Source: JBFHRB01 sp041591915 (lineage in GTDB: Bacteria; Actinomycetota; Nitriliruptoria; Nitriliruptorales; Nitriliruptoraceae). Taken from it: 7,344 nucleotides of DNA. A model generated the notes under the pieces. The model made no database searches, was not told where the DNA came from, and was given only the letters and a program-made list of their open reading frames with translations. Position numbers and translations under genes: made by a program. Shown in pieces: positions 5,097 through 7,344 of the stretch. The number at the start of each line of letters is the position of its first letter. Position 1 is the first letter of the stretch. The stretch is from NCBI GenBank assembly GCA_041591915.1, contig JBFHRB010000170.1:1-7344 (forward strand), read 5' to 3'.

Positions 5097-7195
5097 CTCC
5101 GGCTCGCTGGGCGACCGACGGCGGCGAGGGCGTCCTGGATGCCGAGCGCGAACCGATCCGCCATCACCTCGATCGTGTAGTCCGAGCGGTGCTTGCGCGA
5201 GCCGGCGCTCAGCCGAGCGCGGAGGTCGTGGTCGTCGAGCAGGGCACCGAGGGCGCCGGCGAGGGTCGCCGGGTCGGTGCCTCCGACGACGCGGAGGCCG
5301 TTCTCCTGGTCGATCACGTAGTCGGCCTCGGGAGGGTGGGGGCCCTCGTCGGCGATCACCACGGGGAGGCCCAGCGCGAAGGCGTCGACGACGACCAGCC
5401 CGGCCCAGGTAGGCACGACGAGCGCCGCGCAGTTGGCGGCGAGCGCGGCGAGGTCGTCGCCGAAGCGCAGGCCGGCGAGGTGCGCCCACGACCGGTCGGC
5501 GCAGAAGGCCGCGACCTCGTCCTCGAGGTCACCTGATCCGGCGAAGACGAGCTCGAGATCCCCGTCGCGGTCACGGAGGAGGTCCGCCGCGGCGAACAGC
5601 GTGGGGAGCCCCTTGCGCGGGCTGAAGCTGCCGAGGTACAGCAGCGCTCGCCCGGAGGTGAGGCCCAGCTCCTGCCGCGCGGCCTCGCGGGCGTCGTCGG
5701 TGACCGCGTCAGCCGCTGCGGCGAGGGCCGTGGTGTCGGTGGCGTTGCGCACGACCGTGACCCGCTCCGGTGGGAACCCCGCACCGGTGACGATCCGCGC
5801 GGTCCCCTCGGTGTAGCCGAACCACCAGTCGGCGCTGCGGACGAGGGCGCGCTTGATCCAACGGCCGACCGGGTGCGAGTCGTCGTCGAGGGTCTCGCCG
5901 TGGCCCCAGTACGCCCACGCCGGGCCGACCCGCAGCTTGCGGGCGAGCCAGAGCCGGTAGTTGAGCAGCAGGCGGGACGCCTGCTCGACGATGACGAGGT
6001 CGGCGTCGCGGATGCGGTCCCACACGTCCAGCCGGACCAGTCGCCCACCGAATGCCTCGACCTCGGCGGCGTTGACCTCGCGTGCCCAGGGGACGACGCC
6101 CTCGTCCCTGCGCGCGCCACCGATCGAGGTCGTCGCGTGGTAGAGCTCGAGCTGGACGGAGGACCGGGCCAACTCGCGCTGCAGGTGCACGTAGAAGGGC
6201 TCGCGGTAGGTCCGCAGCGACCGCTGGACGATGGCGACGCGGCGTGTCGGCGCCGGGATGGCGGCCGAGTCCAGCCAACGCTGCGCCTCCGACAGCCACC
6301 CGTTGTCGGAGAGGAGCCTCCGCCTGGCCATGGGCTGTGCAGCCCGTGGCAGCAGGAGCCCGAGCATCCGCACGAGCGAACCGAGGTCGCCGGCCGCGAT
6401 CGCACGGAGGTACGACCGGAACGCGAACCACCGCTGCCCGGCCCGCAGCGCCTCGGACCCGAGGAAGCGGTGCTGCATGCCCATGTCGAACTGGCGGTTC
6501 GCACGCGCACGGAGCTCCCGGTGCTTCTCCTGCATGAGCAGGAGCTCGGGCTCGTGGGCCGCGGCGCCCTGGCTGATCTGGCCCCCGTGCTGTCGGTAGG
6601 CGACCAGCGGGGCCGACACGAAGGCCGGCGGCCCGGTCCCGAGCAGCCGCAGGCTCAGGTCCCAGTCGGTCTGCCAGCGGAGCCGCTCGTCGAGCAGGCC
6701 GTCGTCGGCGAGGGCGTCCCGGCGCCAGATCATGCCGCTCAGGCCCGCCGGCACGGCGTAGGCAGCCGGCAGCACGTCCACGAGCCGCTCGGGCACCAGT
6801 GGCGGCTCGCCGCCGATGATGGTGCGGCTGGCGTCGATGTAGACGCAGCCGCAGTACGCCCACGAGGCACCGTCCGCGTCGGCGGCGTCGAGCTGCCGGC
6901 GGAGCTTGTCCGGGGCCCAGACGTCGTCGTCGTCGAGGAAGCCGACCCACTCGCCCCGCGCCGCACGCAGGCCGGTGTTGCGACCCCCGGTGGGGCCGAG
7001 CGACTCGTCGTTGCGGATCACGACCAGCCGAGGGTCCTCGAGCGTCGCGAGGTAGGCGGCCGTCTCGTCGGTCGAGCCGTTGTCGACGACGATGACCTCG
7101 TGGTCGACGTCGCGCTGCCCCAGCGCGCTGGCCAGCGCGACCGCCAGCATCGCGCGCCGGTTGTACGTCGAGATGACGACGGAGACCTTGGGCAC
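5093..7195 (-). CDS. Two-domain glycosyltransferase, GT2 fused to GT4
   Basis: The product (700 aa) joins two complete glycosyltransferase domains in one uninterrupted frame. The N-terminal GT2 domain (about 4-230) starts KVSVVISTYNRR, with VIVVDNGSTDET (34-45) for nucleotide binding, GPTGGRNTGL (67-76), FLDDDDVW (86-93) as the DXD-type metal site, and WQTDWDLSLRL (174-184) as the acceptor/base motif, where many relatives have Glu-Asp. An Arg- and Leu-rich helical stretch (about 231-317) links it to a GT4 domain (about 318-690). That domain shows YWGHGET (429-435), YLGSFSPRKG (520-529, Arg527/Lys528), PTWAGLVVVDAFALGLPVV (595-613) and HPPEADYVIDQENGL (620-634). In the donor site the first Glu of the usual E-x7-E is absent and the second is Asp604. 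The WGHG and HPPE-x-DY motifs suggest a recognised subgroup with such changes, so activity is plausible. One protein may add two successive sugars (inference). The GTG at 7195 has GAGAGG 3 nt upstream and gives an ideal GT2 N-terminus. The stop overlaps the downstream GT4 start. Confidence 0.88.
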   Translation of the reverse strand: MPKVSVVISTYNRRAMLAVALASALGQRDVDHEVIVVDNGSTDETAAYLATLEDPRLVVIRNDESLGPTGGRNTGLRAARGEWVGFLDDDDVWAPDKLRRQLDAADADGASWAYCGCVYIDASRTIIGGEPPLVPERLVDVLPAAYAVPAGLSGMIWRRDALADDGLLDERLRWQTDWDLSLRLLGTGPPAFVSAPLVAYRQHGGQISQGAAAHEPELLLMQEKHRELRARANRQFDMGMQHRFLGSEALRAGQRWFAFRSYLRAIAAGDLGSLVRMLGLLLPRAAQPMARRRLLSDNGWLSEAQRWLDSAAIPAPTRRVAIVQRSLRTYREPFYVHLQRELARSSVQLELYHATTSIGGARRDEGVVPWAREVNAAEVEAFGGRLVRLDVWDRIRDADLVIVEQASRLLLNYRLWLARKLRVGPAWAYWGHGETLDDDSHPVGRWIKRALVRSADWWFGYTEGTARIVTGAGFPPERVTVVRNATDTTALAAAADAVTDDAREAARQELGLTSGRALLYLGSFSPRKGLPTLFAAADLLRDRDGDLELVFAGSGDLEDEVAAFCADRSWAHLAGLRFGDDLAALAANCAALVVPTWAGLVVVDAFALGLPVVIADEGPHPPEADYVIDQENGLRVVGGTDPATLAGALGALLDDHDLRARLSAGSRKHRSDYTIEVMADRFALGIQDALAAVGRPASRR

Positions 7196-7198
7196 GGA

Positions 7199-7204
7199 CC
7201 TCTC
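7199..7204 (-). promoter_or_regulatory. Shine-Dalgarno-like sequence for the GT2-GT4 gene
   Basis: Read on the - strand, GAGAGG lies 3 nt before the GTG at 7195. The spacing is short but the purine run supports this start. Confidence 0.45.
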
Positions 7205-7223
7205 AGCGGGCGGATGCGCCGCG

Positions 7224-7229
7224 ACTCTA
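7224..7229 (-). promoter_or_regulatory. Candidate -10 element for the two-gene - strand run
   Basis: On the - strand this reads TAGAGT, which fits the TANNNT -10 consensus of housekeeping sigma factors in high-GC actinobacteria. Transcription would start near 7217, giving a leader of about 20 nt that contains the Shine-Dalgarno-like GAGAGG. No -35 hexamer is recognisable at 16-18 bp, which is common in such genomes. Short motif, so low certainty. Confidence 0.35.
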
Positions 7230-7236
7230 CTTGCGC

Positions 7237-7261
7237 GAGGTGCCCCGGCCCGGAGGTGCCC
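7237..7261. repeat. 9-bp direct repeat in the divergent intergenic region
   Basis: GAGGTGCCC occurs at 7237-7245 and again at 7253-7261, a 16-bp period, between the two divergent -10 candidates. It could be a tandem operator for a regulator that controls both directions. Its GC-rich make-up makes chance occurrence possible. Confidence 0.35.
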
Positions 7262-7266
7262 GGGTC
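7247..7266. repeat. Short inverted repeat upstream of the oxidoreductase gene
   Basis: GGCCCGG (7247-7253) pairs with CCGGGTC (7260-7266) around a 6-nt loop, with one G-T pair; the inner 5 bp are perfect. It lies just upstream of the + strand -10 candidate and includes part of the second direct-repeat copy. It could be an operator half-site pair or simply a result of GC richness. Confidence 0.25.
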
Positions 7267-7267
7267 C

Positions 7268-7273
7268 TAGCCT
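7268..7273 (+). promoter_or_regulatory. Candidate -10 element for the gene at 7280, possible leaderless start
   Basis: TAGCCT matches TANNNT and ends 6 nt before the ATG at 7280, the distance normally seen between a -10 element and the transcription start. Transcription could therefore begin at the A of the ATG. No Shine-Dalgarno is present before that ATG, which agrees with a leaderless mRNA. No clear -35 is seen. Confidence 0.38.
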
Positions 7274-7279
7274 GCGGCG

Positions 7280-7344
7280 ATGCGGGTGGACGGGCAGGAC
7301 CTTCGGGGCGAGACGCTGACCGCGTCGGTGTGCGTGGTCGGCAC
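7280..7344 (+). CDS. N-terminus of a probable FAD-dependent GMC-type oxidoreductase (partial)
   Basis: Only 21 complete codons are inside the window; the gene runs off the right edge. After a short polar lead (MRVDGQDLRGETLTA) the sequence enters the hydrophobic strand SVCVVGT, cut at the point where a GxGxxG dinucleotide-binding loop would begin. The pattern (Asp-rich lead, then a [VI]C[VI][VI]G strand) resembles the start of GMC-family flavin oxidoreductases, which oxidise alcohols or sugars; such genes are sometimes found beside actinobacterial polysaccharide genes. Any Rossmann-fold protein could begin this way, so the family call is tentative. It is divergent from the GT2-GT4 gene and may share regulation with it through the 84-bp intergenic region. 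The ATG is the only plausible start and has no Shine-Dalgarno before it. Confidence 0.5.
   Translation, partial: MRVDGQDLRGETLTASVCVVG

Noticed and set aside
3930..5180. A 416-codon open frame on the + strand opposite the GT4 gene
   Set aside because: Rich in Gly/Asp/Val/Arg with no fold signature; the - strand GT4 motifs are clear and complete.
7231..7236. TTGCGC considered as a -35 element for the gene at 7280
   Set aside because: The distance to the TAGCCT -10 candidate is 31 bp, far from the usual 16-19 bp.
5873..7270. A 465-codon open frame on the + strand opposite the GT2-GT4 gene
   Set aside because: No domain or motif is recognisable, and composition is that of an antisense frame. 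The - strand frame has all expected glycosyltransferase motifs.

Overview
The window is very GC-rich (roughly 70% or more by eye), with G/C at nearly every third codon position, frequent GTG starts and only TGA stops. This fits a high-GC Actinomycetota-type chromosome; nothing seen fixes the genus. Coding density is nearly complete. The content is a surface or extracellular polysaccharide assembly locus made of glycosyltransferases (GTs), a polymerase/ligase-like membrane protein and a membrane-anchored beta-helix protein.

Layout. On the + strand (2-3913) lies one tightly coupled run: the last residues of an upstream gene, probably a GT; a polytopic O-antigen ligase/polymerase-like protein (73-1398); a GT2 glycosyltransferase (1395-2225); and a large single-pass, right-handed parallel beta-helix protein (2222-3913). 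On the - strand (7195-3897) lies a two-gene run: a 700-residue protein that joins a GT2 domain to a GT4 domain (7195-5093), then a GT4 glycosyltransferase (5096-3897). The two runs converge and overlap tail to tail by 17 bp, inside an inverted repeat that contains both stop codons. The only true intergenic space is 7196-7279, a divergent region with weak -10-like elements on both strands and a 9-bp direct repeat. A + strand gene then starts at 7280 and is cut by the window edge; its first residues look like the FAD-binding start of a GMC-type oxidoreductase.

How the genes may work together (inference). The GTs would build a lipid-linked oligosaccharide at the cytoplasmic face. The polytopic protein would polymerise or transfer it on the outer face of the membrane. 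The tethered beta-helix protein could trim, cleave or epimerise the polymer there. No flippase, chain-length regulator, initiating phosphoglycosyltransferase or sugar-nucleotide synthesis gene is visible in the window, so sugar identities and the final polymer cannot be read from it. I found no RNA gene, insertion sequence, CRISPR array, phage gene or origin.

Most notable points: every same-strand gene junction is a 4-bp GTGA overlap; the GT2-GT4 fusion has a non-canonical GT4 donor-site motif; a beta-helix enzyme-like protein is locked into the same translational unit as the polymerase; the convergent stop codons sit in a palindrome; and the gene at 7280 has the spacing expected of a leaderless start.
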